The position numbers and the translations under genes are program-made. The notes beneath the pieces were generated by a model, which searched no databases, had not been told where the DNA came from, and was given only the letters and a program-made list of their open reading frames with translations. Of a stretch of DNA of 64,000 nucleotides, positions 1 to 11,426 are shown one piece after another. Location of the stretch: positions 2,768,501-2,832,500 of the forward strand of contig JAJFZO010000896.1 of the NCBI GenBank assembly GCA_021397835.1, read 5' to 3'. This DNA comes from Moringa oleifera (lineage: Eukaryota; Streptophyta; Magnoliopsida; Brassicales; Moringaceae). Each line of letters opens with the position of its first letter. Position 1 is the first letter of the stretch.

Positions 1-660
1 ATTCGTTCAGCTACTTGAGCTAAACTATTGCGGGCTTGCTCCATTAGCTTTGTTTTATCCTGAGTAAATCAATAAGCTGCTAGATAGAGCCTTTGCGATT
101 TCTATTTTGCATGCTCATGCGGACTAAAGGGCTACCTTTCAAGAACTACCCCTGTTGGGCTCATCCCTGTAGCTGAGGAACAATGGACATTGTAGCAGAA
201 CTGAGCATCATCCAACAAGTCCAACCAAATTCTTTGGCTGGTAAGGACATAATATCTCAGGTATTCCTCTAATAATTGATTCACTCGCTCGGTTTGGTAT
301 TTGTTTAGGGGATGGTTAGCGGTGGAGAACTTTAATTTTGATCCCATCATGTTGAAAAGGATAGTCGAAAATTGACTTGCGAACCATGAGTCTCTATCGC
401 TGATTATATCCTCAAGCAATCAAAAATACTTTACCATATTTCTCATGATTAGCTCAACCACAATCTCTACTAGACAAGCCTTTGGTGCAGCAATGAAAAT
501 AGCATACTTGGAAAAATGATCAACCACCACAAGGTTTGATCTCATACCTTTCATCTTTGAAAAGTTGACAATGAAGTCCATGGAGATGGATTGCCATGGC
601 TTCTCTAAAATAGGCAGGCGTTGCAACAATCCTGCCTCTTTCTTTGTTTTGATCTTATCT
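1..660 (-). pseudogene. Integrase remnant of the Ty3/gypsy element
   Basis: Two adjacent minus-strand frames (629-420 and 419-132) together resemble the gypsy integrase core. The first holds the stretch around SISMDFIVNF and VVVDHFSKYA, typical of the first catalytic strand. The second holds ISDRDSWFASQF, which carries the second catalytic aspartate, then a stretch around LNKYQTERVNQ matching the usual NPQTDGQTERVNQ region. A stop separates the two. Sequence near 1-60 still reads like the region after the core (QARNSLAQVAE). Confidence 0.85.
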
Positions 661-799
661 TATTAGCACATAAGACAAGTCTTAACATAAGACTCGACGT
701 CGTCTTCCATCTTTGGCCGAAAATATAACTTTCTTAGCAAAGCCATCATCCTCCCCACTCTTAGGTGACGAGCCCATTGAGGGTCATAGGTTTCCTTAA

Positions 800-1440
800 G
801 CATTTATCACCTCAAACTACCGCCATTTGGCACAAATAACCTACTACCCTTGGCATATAATAGGTCATCTTCTAGCCAATACTTCCGCACCAAGCCCTCT
901 GAAATTTGTTGCTTAAGCTTCACATAGCTCGAGTCCAAGTGAGACTGTTTTTTGACTTGATCATAAAACGTTGCCTGCACTAAGGACAATGCTGCAACAT
1001 AGGCTTTAATTTCTTTTCTGCTTAAAGCATGTGCACCTGATTCTGCCTGCCAAGTTTGTGTAGCCACATCAAATCAAACTCAATAAGGAACTCTTGCCAA
1101 AGTGCTTACTTGGGAGTCAACTTCTTCTGGGTCTTAAAGTAAGTGTTTACCATATTATCCATCGTCATTGTAAACTTTGTACCTAGTAAGTAGTGCATCT
1201 ACACATCTAAGTAATGTACCACAATAGCCATCTTTTTTTCATGAACTGAATACCTCTGCTCTGCATCCTTAACTTTCGAGTCTCGAAGGCAATGAGGTGC
1301 TCCTCTTGCATTAAGACCCTTCCAATGGCCCTATCTGAAGCATTAGTTTGTACTTCAAAGGGTTTCTCAAAATCTAACAAGGCCAAAATGGGCTTCAAAC
1401 ATGCCATTGTCTTTAGCTTCTCAAAAGCATCTTGACAAGC
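800..1440 (-). pseudogene. RNase H and integrase zinc-region remnant of the Ty3/gypsy element
   Basis: The minus frame 1407-1207 begins with the connection and RNase H signature: PFEVQTNASDRAIGRVLMQ, where the usual ETDASD is QTNASD, then the equivalent of AFESRKL. The frame 1067-807 carries NxxADALSRK-like sequence (reading AHALSRKEI) and the segment DDLLYAKGSRLFVPN, usual just before the integrase zinc domain. Stops separate the pieces. In gypsy elements RNase H removes the RNA strand during reverse transcription. Confidence 0.8.
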
Positions 1441-2056
1441 ATCTATCTAGCACCAAGCTTATTCCTTCTTGAGCAAATCTGTTAGAGGGTTCAGTTTCTT
1501 CGAGTATCCTTTAATGAATTTCTTATAGTAATTAGCCAACCTAAGCAACGATCGTAAATCAGAGATCTTTCTTTGCATTGGCCACTCTACAACGGCCTAT
1601 CCCTTTTTTTCATCCATTTTGATTCGGCCCTTGTTAACACAATGCTCAAAGAAATGCACTTCTTAGGGACAAAATTCACACTTTTCATTTTTCACATAGA
1701 GCTTGTATTCTCTTAACTTAGGAAAGACAGCTCTTAAGTGATTTACATGTTCAGCCAGTGATTCACGTGTTCACCACATTGCCATCCAAATAGACAACCA
1801 CAAATTTATCCAAAAACTCATATAGCTCATCGAGTTACTTCCTCAACTCAACCAATTCTAATGGAGACATTCTGTAAGGAGATTTAGCCGGTGGCCTAGC
1901 TCTTGGTTCCAACTCGATTTCATGATTAATTGCCCTCTTTGGTGGCAATTCTTTTGGTGACTCAAGAGGCATAGTGTCTGAGAATTCTTCCAAGACTCCC
2001 ACCATGTCAGGTACTTCGACCGGTTGATCAGGCTTAATCTTAATCAAAGCAGCCAC
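1440..2056 (-). pseudogene. Reverse transcriptase remnant with core deletion
   Basis: The frame 2056-1835 reads as the RT N-terminus (PPKRAINHEIELEP, then SPYRMSPLELVELRK). Directly after, the sequence continues as YEFLDKFVVVYLDG, which in intact gypsy RTs lies about 100 residues further on. The conserved palm segment between them is missing. The catalytic YLDD box reads YLDG at 1792-1781, so the second aspartate is lost. Many stops follow. The enzyme cannot be active. Confidence 0.85.
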
Positions 2057-2059
2057 ATA

Positions 2060-3660
2060 TGCTTAATCACCCCGTTTTATCCCACTTTTGAATTGCCTAG
2101 TAGAATGCAATTCAATTCCTTTATCTCTCGCTTGCTAACCATTCTTTGTGGTAACCATAAAGCGTGAGTTTCTCTCATCACCAATAAGTATCCCTCAAAG
2201 GTGTGGTATCACCAGCACCTTAGCCAAGGCCAGAAATTCGATCCCTAATATCAAGTCGAAATCATCGAGGGGTACTACGGTTAGGTTGCACTACCCTAAC
2301 TATTTATCCACCTTCAAGTTGCACATTGCTAAGCTTATGATAAGCTTTGCCTTCGAATTTACTAGCTTCAGCTTTGTGAAATTTTCACAATGGTCAGTAA
2401 TAATGAACCGGCCATACGTTGAGCCACAAAGTTGTTGGCAGCACCAATGTCTACCATAACTTGCACAACCTTCCCATAGACTTGCACCATCATGTACATC
2501 AAGCTTTTGTATTGAACTTGATTGCCCTTTGTGATTGCATTCAATAGTTAGAGAGCATTCACTCGAGATGGCCCTTCATTCGAGTTCTTCTCCTCTTATG
2601 CTATTAAAGCACTTAATTTCTCCCGCTTTGGGCACTCTCTTATCATGTGTGTTCCATCACATATGAAGCATCTCGTAGGATTCTTCTCCTTATTTTACGA
2701 AAATGACCTATCACCACCCTTCTTATTCCCACCGTTATCTTTCTTGCTACAATTAGACTTCTTGCCATCCTTATGACTAGAGGCCTTTTGATTTTTCTTT
2801 CCACCATCGTTTTTTTTTTCCTCACCTTATGAATTGGACACACCAACGTACTTGTAATTTACAAGCTTCTCAGCAATAGCAATTACACTTGATAAGTCTC
2901 CTATAGCTCACCTTCGTAACTCAGCTTATGTCCAAGGCTGTAGTCTGGGCAAGAAGTTAAAAATTTTATCTTCCTCAGGCATGTTCTTGATGTTCAACAA
3001 TAAAGAGCTAAACTCCTTTACATACTCTTGCACCAAACCAGAGTGCTTCAGTGGTTTGAGGGATTCCCTTATAACCCAATAGTTTTGCAAAGAAGGAATT
3101 GATCTTTCATTCCTTTTTCAACACATCCCATATTTCAATCTTTGGCCTCCCCGCACTATCATCGTCCTCCATCCGAGTTCGCTACCAAATTTTTGCATCC
3201 CTTGCAAATATATGCTGGTGATTGTCACTCATTTCTCCTCTGGAATGTAAGCGGCTTTGAAGTATTGCTCAATGTCTCATAAAAAATTCTTAAGCTCTTT
3301 GGAGTTTCGATTGCCATCGAAGGACTTTGGCTCGGGGATTTTCATTTTGGATGAGCTACCTTCCCCTTGCCTTACGAGGTTCATCACAGCCCTCTTCAGT
3401 AACATGAGCTCATCCCTTAAATCTTTATCCCCTTCTCTTATTGAGTCTATCAAAGATACGATATCTTCCATGACATATGCGAAGCAGACATCCACGTTTC
3501 TTCGTATTTTAACCAAAATATTCTATGCTACCCCTCAACTGCTCAGCATGTTGTTCGGCTTGAATAATAAGGCTTATCGCATCATCACTTTGAGGAACGC
3601 CTACGAAATTCTCCAAATGGGTTAGCCTTCCTTTTATTTTATTCATCGCAATCAACCGAA
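2060..3660 (-). pseudogene. Gag and protease remnant of the Ty3/gypsy element
   Basis: A CCHC zinc knuckle (RCFICDGTHMIREC, CX2CX4HX4C) lies on the minus strand at 2670-2632. It is out of frame with the upstream open stretch at 2846-2643, so a frameshift separates them. The gag-like N-terminal part (3516-3277) includes KIPEPKSFDGNRNSKELKNFL, close to the start of the retrotransposon gag domain in plant gypsy elements. The interval 2060-2470 corresponds to the protease region by position and by similar phrases, but no intact DSG or DTG site was found. The plus-strand frames at 2148-2459 and 3257-3625 are antisense shadows. Confidence 0.75.
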
Positions 3661-3677
3661 GTTGCAAACGCAACCAA

Positions 3678-3689
3678 GCTCTGATACCA
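3678..3689 (-). other. Primer-binding site, initiator Met-tRNA type
   Basis: On the minus strand the sequence reads TGGTATCAGAGC, the standard match to the 3' end of plant initiator methionine tRNA. It places the element's 5' LTR at higher coordinates and the internal region at lower ones. That agrees with the gag-to-integrase order on the minus strand. Confidence 0.9.
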
Positions 3690-4484
3690 TATTATCACAC
3701 GGTTGAGCTCTAACATCGACTTCTCACCGAGTAATGGTATGAATAACACCAAACCCGTTAGCCAATGCTCAACGAATGCAGTTAATGTCAAGTGAGCTTA
3801 AACTAGAAACCCACACACACACATGCGAGATAGAGTGAAAGAGAGACACAATATTTTTGTGAACCAATCCTAACATTTTTCATTTATGAACAAGGAAAAT
3901 ACACTTTAAACATGGTAGAACATCACACTCCCTTTGATGACTCTGCCTTTAAGATTACATAGACTACAAAACTCAACGATTGACAACCCCAAACACCCTA
4001 AGGTAATGTGGTTCTATTCCCATTAAACTAGCCAAGCATGTAATCTTGACTTCAGCTCTCAGTGACAAGTGTCCCACTCTTCGCAAGTGCTTTAATTAGT
4101 GGTAACCGTTGGTAACCGATGCCAATTGTGACCAACCTCATTAGCTAAGTCAACCAGGCACACCCTACGTGCCTCGTGCTCATGTGCGCACCCGATCTAG
4201 TGCCAACGCGAGCCCATGTTCATTATTTACGGGTGTTTTACTCGCCTGCTTACTAAGTGCCTCGCACTATGTCCGATCCCTATGAGCCATCTCTCATGAC
4301 CCACACGTTAAGGACTCACCCGACACCCATGGCGAGTTGGCTACTCCCTTAAGTAGCTCCAATCATGTGCCAACACCTACTCATGATGCTTGCCATGGCA
4401 TCACTTGGGCTGCCACCCCGATGAGCATCCATGCCTTCATCATGCCACCACGTCACCCATTGGTAAGAGGCTTACAGTATTACA
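3690..4484 (-). repeat. Probable 5' LTR of the Ty3/gypsy element
   Basis: This stretch lies immediately upstream (minus sense) of the primer-binding site. Its outer end could be TGTAATACTG starting at 4484. The inner end is ambiguous because no clean terminal CA touches the primer site. No coding sequence is visible. The partner LTR is outside the window, so the ends cannot be confirmed by comparison. Confidence 0.5.
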
Positions 4485-5175
4485 ATATGTCACTATGATA
4501 CTATCAAAATAACTTCTTATATTGTTTTAGATTTTTCATTTCAAACAGATATCTCAATGCCGGCTCCAAATAATTACTCAACATTATACACTTAACAAGT
4601 TTGAAAAAATAATGTCACATTTAAAAGCTCATCAAGGTATAAAAACTCAACTGATTGATTATATATGAAGCCCTATTGAACCACCACAACAATGTTTCGT
4701 GCATCATTACCAACATATAAGCAATTCAACTCTTTGTCAAACCCATTCCCATTGAAAGATATCATTACTCGAATTTTGTCAACCATCTTGCATCATGACT
4801 AATACACTACTTATTAATACAGTGGTAGCCTCTATAAAATGCATGATATTTCTAAATAATAACACACTATGAAAATAAACATCACACTTCGCTTCTATAA
4901 TAAATAACCATGTTTTATATTGTCACTATTTATATTTATCGAGCCCTAACAGTCCCATGCTATAGTAAGTCACTGACGTTGAAAAATGTCGACATTTTTA
5001 CGTAAATATTAATACAAAACTTGTAACTTACATTAATTCATGAAAAAAAAATAACTATCATAGTCAATAATGCATTAGTAATACATAATAAGACACTACT
5101 ACATAAAATAACTCGAGTAACATGTATAGGACCTATATGCATATACATACATACATACATACATACATACATACA

Positions 5176-5211
<36 letters not shown>

Positions 5212-6170
5212 TAGTGCATTTGTAATTGACTCTACATCATCGAATTACATTAAATCCTCTAAAAGCTACTCATCCAATATGGGTTCAGTGTGGAATTTGA
5301 ACATCACACAAAAACATGATAGAAAATACTCACAATTTTTTTTTCAAGATAGTACCTCACAAAATCATCGAAAGAATGAGAAAACCAATGTATATGCACC
5401 CATTACACAGATACTACAAAGGAGATAACCTCAAAGAGGGAAAAAAAAAAAGAAAAAAAAAACGAGTTTAACAATCAAGGTTTATGGGTTTTGAACCACC
5501 TAATTACTAGTTCAACTTGTCAAAAGAGTGCTTAAATATTAACTCTTTTAAAGGCTAAATGCCAAAGTATGAAGGCAACCCTTTAAGAAATCATTTTAAT
5601 GCTTCAAGCCACCGAAAATTGCTAATGTTTGGAGAGAAAATAGGTACGTAATGGGTTTAAAAAGAATGAGTGTGAAGGGAGAAGTTAGTTCTTTAGTTGT
5701 TCAGACCATGAAGCGAGGGAAAAGGTAAGAGAGAAAAGAGTGGTGAAAAGGGAGGATACCACAAAACAATACAAATCTGTAATGGTGTCAAAAGAAGAAA
5801 GAAAAAAAATATGAAGTCTTATCCTTTTGTGCAAGCAAGGGTAAAATGGTACTCAATTCGAAATAAAGGCTAAAATCATAAAGGTTAATGATTTGGGACA
5901 TTTTTTAAGGGAGAGAATTTTTTACTCTAATTTTAACAATTAGCTCTATATTTCAGTTTACAAATCCCAATTCCCAAGTTAATAAATTAGTTGCTATTGA
6001 ATCGAATGCCATCCATTTGCATCATAAAGTAGTAAAAACAACCAAACTTATCAAATCCATGTGCACTAAAATAAGATATGATTAACAAACTCTCTTTGTT
6101 CTTTACATAAATAATACCAATTAACCATGACTATACCTCTTTCTATCAAATATTCAATTATTAAGGGCTT
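4485..6170. other. Intergenic AT-rich stretch
   Basis: No coding pattern was recognised on either strand. The stretch contains the (ATAC)n microsatellite listed separately and several short A-runs near 5440-5470. It separates the gypsy LTR from the LINE remnant and is probably old repeat sequence. Confidence 0.5.
5143..5203. repeat. (ATAC)n microsatellite
   Basis: About 15 uninterrupted copies of the four-base unit ATAC are followed by a short TA run. It is a simple-sequence repeat and likely polymorphic in length. Confidence 0.97.
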
Positions 6171-9100
6171 TTCAAAATTGCTTCCCAATCAAAAAAAGCC
6201 ACTTTGATTGGAGCTCTTTCTTTTCATATTAGTTTTCATGAAACATATTGTACTGCATTATGTTGTTGAAATTTGTCAAGCACCCTAAAGAATGATTTGA
6301 CAGAGAAAATCTCGTCTTGACCCTTTTTTTAAGTGACAACATCCTCTCTATTGGTTTCAACTTTGACTATATAAATATGTTCCAAAAACTACCTCAAACA
6401 ATATCTTCTCCTAATCTTATGTCTTACTCTTGAATTCCTCTAACCATGAGGTTCCAATAGATTGTACTATCTATTTATTAGATAAACCTCCTTATTACAA
6501 GCTATTCAGTATGATGTTGGAAAAGTTTCTCTGAAAATCTTCTTCCTACATAAAATATCATGTCAAAATTTAATAGAATTTATTAACCAAGATTAAAACC
6601 TGCCACTTTTAAAACTCCTCCCCCCATTCATAGTGTGTGTTATTCCTAGTTATTATCACACACACTAGTAACATAAGGTTCCCTCCTAAAAAATTATGAT
6701 TCACCCACTATTCTAAAAACCATAGCAAGTTTTTGTTATCCTTCTATAAATTCTGTCCCTCTCTCCATGAACACTATATACAACCATTTTGCCAAAAATG
6801 CCCTATTAGAATAATAAAAGGACTTGACACCAAGTCCACTATTTTCCATCATTGCTTGAAAGTCTCCCATATAACCTAGTGATGTCTGAAATTATCCCCT
6901 AAGCTACCTCTCAAAAATTGTCATTATAGTTGCTCTGATTTAAAAGAACCTCTTTTTAAATAGGAATAAAGATGAGAAATATCTCGCTATACTGATTAAA
7001 ATAAATCTTTCGTCTTTCAAAATATATTGCCTCTTCCACCTTAATAGTTGTTTTTCAAATCTTTCTAATACTACATTCCATATTTCCTTCTTTTATCACT
7101 TAGCTCTCAAGGTAACTCTAAATATAACATAAAAAGTTCTCTTTCTTATTTGCGACCCAACATCCTTACAAGATTGCACCGTTGACATCCTCCCCAATAG
7201 GAATTAATTTACTCTTTCCTAAATTGTCCTTAAGCTATACACCGCCTCAAAATCCAATAATGTATCCCTCAAATTTATCCTTTGTTCCTTTTCTGCCTTA
7301 CAAAAAATATCATTTCATCAAAAAATAAAAGATGAGATATCTTAACTTTGTCGTTTGGACCTATTTGAAAGCCTTTAATAAAATTGACTTAAACCCCTCT
7401 CCATAGTGGTTTATCCACAGCCTCCATCACTAAGATAAAAATAAGAGTGGATAAGGGATCACATTGCCAAATTCCTCTACTTCCTTGAGAAAATATGTTA
7501 GCACCTTATTAACCGAAATAGAGAAAGTTATTGTAGAAATGCAATTCTTAATCCACTTACACCATTTCTCTCCATACCCTACACTCCTTATCATATAAGC
7601 TACAGAATCCCAAGCAATGTGATCAATATGCCTTCTCCATATCAAGTTTACAAATTACTCCTCTTTATCTCGATCTCATGTGGTGATCCACTATTTCATT
7701 TGTAATCAATATCGTATTAAGAATTTTTTGTCCTTTTACAAAAACATTTTAGTTGGGACAATGGCTTTCACCAACAAATTTTTAAACTTCGCCGCTAACT
7801 CTTTAGCCACAAGCTTGCATACACTTCATACTAAATTGATCAGACGAAAGTCTTTAATATGAGAAGCCTTATTATTCTTCGATATGAGAATCATAAAGGT
7901 AACACTTAATGATTTAATAAACTTGACATAAAAATGGAATTTTAAAATAATTCTAACAATTCACCTTTAATAACTTCCTAATGCTCCTTAAAGAAAGCAT
8001 AGTGTATCCATGTAGCCTAGGGGTTTGATCCCTATCATGGATCAATAAAAGCTATTCATACTTTCTCTTCCTCACACAGTCCCTCTATCCACACCTATGC
8101 CTTATCATCAATCTCTCCAAACCCCAACCCATCCAAAGTTGGCCTCCAACTAAGAATCCTGCTGGAATTGGCAATAGAAGTCATTGATCCAGTCCTTCTC
8201 TGCATGTCCTTGAACTACCATTAATCTCCAAGTTATTAATGAAATGATGCTTTCTGTGTGTATTTGCTGCTTGATGGAAGAATCTTGTGTTACAGTCTCC
8301 TTCCTTAAGCCAAAGTGCCCTATATTTTTACTGTCATGAAATTATCTCCATCTTAACCATTGCAATCAATTCTCTACTAATAACCATTCTTCTGCTAGAC
8401 ATATCCTTTGAAACCTTGTCATTCATTTCATTCTCACCGATCTCCTTCAAATCCTTCTATAAGGTTTTCTCATACTTACATTTTACCCCACTGTTCTTTT
8501 TTCCACCTCTTTAAAGTCTACTTCAGATTCCTCAACTTTGATGATAACAAATAACGAGCATGTTCAAATGCTAAATCTTTCTTCCACAAATTCTTTACCA
8601 ACTGATTAAAATCATTCACTTTGAGAAATATATTTGCAAAATGGAATGGAGTAAGGCCCCATGCAATTCATCTTAAACGCTATTGTGTTATGGTCTAAAG
8701 TTAGGCAAGGTAGAAAAATTTGATACATGCTAAGAAAGTTTTCCTCCCACTAACCTAAGGAAGTGGTTAATCTTCAAAAGTGAGATTATCGCGATATGCA
8801 GGCCCTCTAAAAGGCAAATAAAATAACTTTATTTCCTTGATAGTCTCATGAAACTCCCTCATAGCCAAACTACCATTACCATCTATTGTCTTGTGAGAAT
8901 ACAATACCACATCAAAATTCACTCCCACCACCCATGGTAAGCTCCACCTCCTACACTCCTTAAGTTTTCCTACGATCTTTGTCACCTTTCACTCTCATCA
9001 TGCTCATATGCCCATGTGAACACCCAATCTAGATCTCTATCTTTCATTGAACATACAAGAGACTGATTTCAACCCCACATAACACTCCAACATTTGCCCT

Positions 9101-9450
9101 TTCTACCATTCCACGCGATAAGTATCTCCCTAACTACTTTAAACATGTAACACCTTGCAATCCACCGAATATTGACCTCACAAACTCTTTACCACCCAAT
9201 CATTAATGTTTTCCATCTGTCTTCTGAATACAAACTACAACGATCTTCCTGCTTTATGACCATCACTTTTCTAGCTATTATAATTTGTTCGCCTCACATT
9301 CTGTGACAACACCTTTACATCTTTGTCACAGATCGCCTTCCCTTATCTGGCTACCTCTTTCCCACTTCCTACTAGATTCACCATGTCCTCACCTTCCAAA
9401 TGATTATTTACTTCATCTTGTTTACTTGTTTCTCCTCTTTCTTTATCTTG
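6170..9450 (-). mobile_element. Decayed L1-type LINE (non-LTR retrotransposon)
   Basis: On the minus strand an endonuclease-like frame (8985-8767) includes SLPWVVGVNFDVVLYSHK and MREFHETIKE. These correspond to the PWVLGGDFNVV and MREF stretches of plant L1 apurinic endonucleases. Further on, 7645-7430 reads as the RT segment (IDHIAWDSVAYMI, then WCKWIKNCISTITFSISVN), and near 7350-7300 the phrase ISHLLFFDEMIFF matches the RT box usually ending FADD. Order and spacing fit one element, but stops and frameshifts are everywhere. The ends are approximate and no target-site duplication or poly-A tail was identified. Confidence 0.8.
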
Positions 9451-10130
9451 ATCTCACAAAATAGAGCAGAAGCTTGACACTCAAAACCTACTTCAAGCTC
9501 TAAAACTTGCTAATTTTCTTCATATTCTTGACCACCTTGTCAGAGATTCTTCAAGTTTAAGAAAAAAAAAATCACACATTTCTGATATATACCTACAAAT
9601 AAACTTATATTCATCCTTCAATCTGCATTGATGACATTTAAATATAAATTGATTATCTGATCTCTATCTTTAGAAAAAAAAAAAAAACACAAGCACACAC
9701 ATCAAACATAATTACTTCCTCTTCTTTTTTTTTTAATGCTAAATATAATATATAGCTCATCTGATATTTCCATTAGTTGCATATAGGCCCACAAATTAAA
9801 TAAAAAAGAAAATAAATCAATAGTAAAATACACAATTGTCCTAAAAGCATGAAAACCTCATGCATCAGGATTGAGATTAGATTTTACAGAGGTGTGACCA
9901 ACTTTTTCAAGCATGCCTACAGTTTTTGGACATTTAAAAGACATGACTCCAAACATAATGTGCCATAATCTCGTTAAAGGAGAAAAGTTACAAGTATACA
10001 TGAGAGAAGTCAGCCCTACCTCAGAAACATCAAAATTGCATACCGCGATCATCTTTTCTCCTCAATGATGCACAAGGCTGTAAAAATATAACAAAGTAAC
10101 AATCATCACATCTTACTCGATTTCCAAGGA
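9450..10130. other. Spacer between LINE remnant and HAD gene 3' end
   Basis: AT-rich sequence with A-runs near 9560 and 9673. No convincing gene was recognised. A 64-residue minus frame at 10052-9858 has no recognisable motif. The 3'UTR of the HAD gene probably ends within the last hundred bases or so. Confidence 0.4.
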
Positions 10131-10175
10131 AATAAATTTACATAGAGCAATTTTATTGCGCAACAGGGAAACTGC

Positions 10176-11277
10176 TTAACAAGTCAACTTGTCCGAACCA
10201 AGCAATTCTTGTACCGTCGCCAGGTCAGGAAGCACGGTGGCACCAGCTTGTCTCCACTCCTCAGCAGCAGAAGTCTTGAACCTATCCAGTAGCAATGCAT
10301 GCATTCCTACACTCTTTGCTGGAATATAATCTTTGCGCATGCTGTCCCCAATGTGCAGAGTCTCTTCTGGATTAATATTTCCAGCTCTCTTGAGGGCAAT
10401 CTCATATATCCTTTTGTCTGGTTTCTCTACACCTTCAATACCAGAGAATACACCAAAGTCCCACTCAGATCCCTGAACCGTTAAGCAGCAGTTGTTAGGA
10501 TTCATAGTGCTTGCGGTGCACAGGTTAGGCATCACAGTGAAGCACTTAGCTAAATAAATGTTACAAAAGCTACAAAATACTCGAACACACTTGTCAACAA
10601 CAATCTGATGTGATCATAACCCTGCTTACCTGGTTCAGACCCAACGCTGGAAGAATTACATCCTGATACCGGTATTCTGCATTGCTGACAAGCCCAACTT
10701 TAAGTCCTTTCTCATGTGCCCATTTTAGGAATGGCTTTGAGTCCGGGAAAATAGTATAAGGTGCAGATGAACCAAAAGACGCATATATCCGTCTAAATAT
10801 TTTCTCAAATGTCTCCTCATCATATTCATATCCAGCCTGTTATCGAAACAAGAGTCATACATCTTAACAAATAAATTTAGTATTTCAACAGAATATGTTA
10901 CAAGGCAAAACTTAAAAGGTCCTTCATATCACCATATAGATGCAATGATATAGACAAGCTGCTTAAAACTAATCATGCTAAAAAAATTGGATTTAGAGTT
11001 GCCAAGTGATATTACTTACCCTAACAAAAGAATCTCTCACACAAGTTTTCCACCACACAATGTTTGGCATTTTTGCTGCATACCCAAAACATGGATACTT
11101 TTTTGCCATTTCTGTATATGCAAATTTAAAGCCCTCATGCACTCGTTTATAATCAGGGCATGGCAGCCCAACAGCTTTAGCTGCCATGCAATAGTAGTCA
11201 CCAAGCTCTCCTCTATACGCTATGAGAGTACCAGTAACATCCACAGTGATACAGCGCAATTTTGACAGTAGAGACAT
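10176..11277 (-). CDS. HAD-like hydrolase, HDHD3 type, three coding exons
   Basis: The coding exons are 11277-11020, 10836-10630 and 10472-10176 (stop included). All junctions are phase 0, with donors GTAAGT and GTAAGC and acceptors ending CAG, and they join to 253 residues. The four HAD motifs are present. Motif I is DVTGT at residues 13-17, with Asp13 the expected nucleophile. Motif II is the serine in GLVSNAE (Ser137). Motif III is the lysine in EKPDKRIY (Lys172). Motif IV is GDSMRKD (Asp198, Asp203). The cap region lies between motifs I and II. The length fits the HDHD3 family of about 250 residues, whose physiological substrate is generally unassigned. The usual second aspartate of motif I is Thr15 here. 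The start chosen is the first in-frame ATG of the exon and sits just before the conserved first strand. The phosphatase role is inferred from the family. Confidence 0.93.
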
Positions 11278-11278
11278 C

Positions 11279-11426
11279 GCAACAACAATTGGGCAGCAAG
11301 TCCTCCGGATTCAGAAAGCACCAGAAATATCTTCTAAAGCAACTTCACTTTTCTGCCGATCATAAACAGGATTCTTAAGGGCATATTGAGATAAACACCT
11401 TTTCCGCAAATCCATCAACTTTCCAT
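11279..11426 (-). other. 5'UTR part of the HAD gene's first coding exon
   Basis: A good splice acceptor (ending CGTACAG on the minus strand) lies just above 11426. The exon would therefore begin there and run into the start codon at 11277. It holds two short upstream ORFs, listed separately. The acceptor is a prediction from sequence. Confidence 0.5.
11311..11415 (-). CDS. Upstream ORF of 34 codons in front of the HAD gene
   Basis: The ORF starts MDLRKRCLSQYALKNPVYDR and ends SGAF before a TGA, 33 bases above the main start codon. Its ATG overlaps the stop of a three-codon ORF (ATGGAAAGTTGA, 11426-11415) as TGATG, so ribosomes could in principle move from one to the next. In plants such ORFs can lower translation of the main frame. 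There is no evidence here that the peptide itself matters. It is in the leader only if the predicted acceptor at 11427 is used. Confidence 0.4.
   Translation of the reverse strand: MDLRKRCLSQYALKNPVYDRQKSEVALEDISGAF

Larger units (their letters stand above)
1..4484 (-). mobile_element. Degenerate Ty3/gypsy LTR retrotransposon, 3' part cut by the window edge
   Basis: Read on the minus strand, the order is LTR-like region (about 4484-3690), primer-binding site (3689-3678), gag with a CCHC knuckle, protease, reverse transcriptase, RNase H and integrase, which runs off the left edge. That is the gypsy order, with integrase last. The coding frame is broken by many stops and shifts, so no product can be made. 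The initiator-Met type primer site and the CCHC gag fit a plant chromovirus-like lineage, but the clade is inferred. The 3' LTR would lie outside the window. Confidence 0.9.

Noticed and set aside
5143..5203. Regular short repeats that might suggest an array of spaced repeats
   Set aside because: It is a plain four-base microsatellite with no spacers.
10975..11265. Plus-strand 96-codon frame
   Set aside because: It is antisense to the first coding exon of the HAD hydrolase gene.
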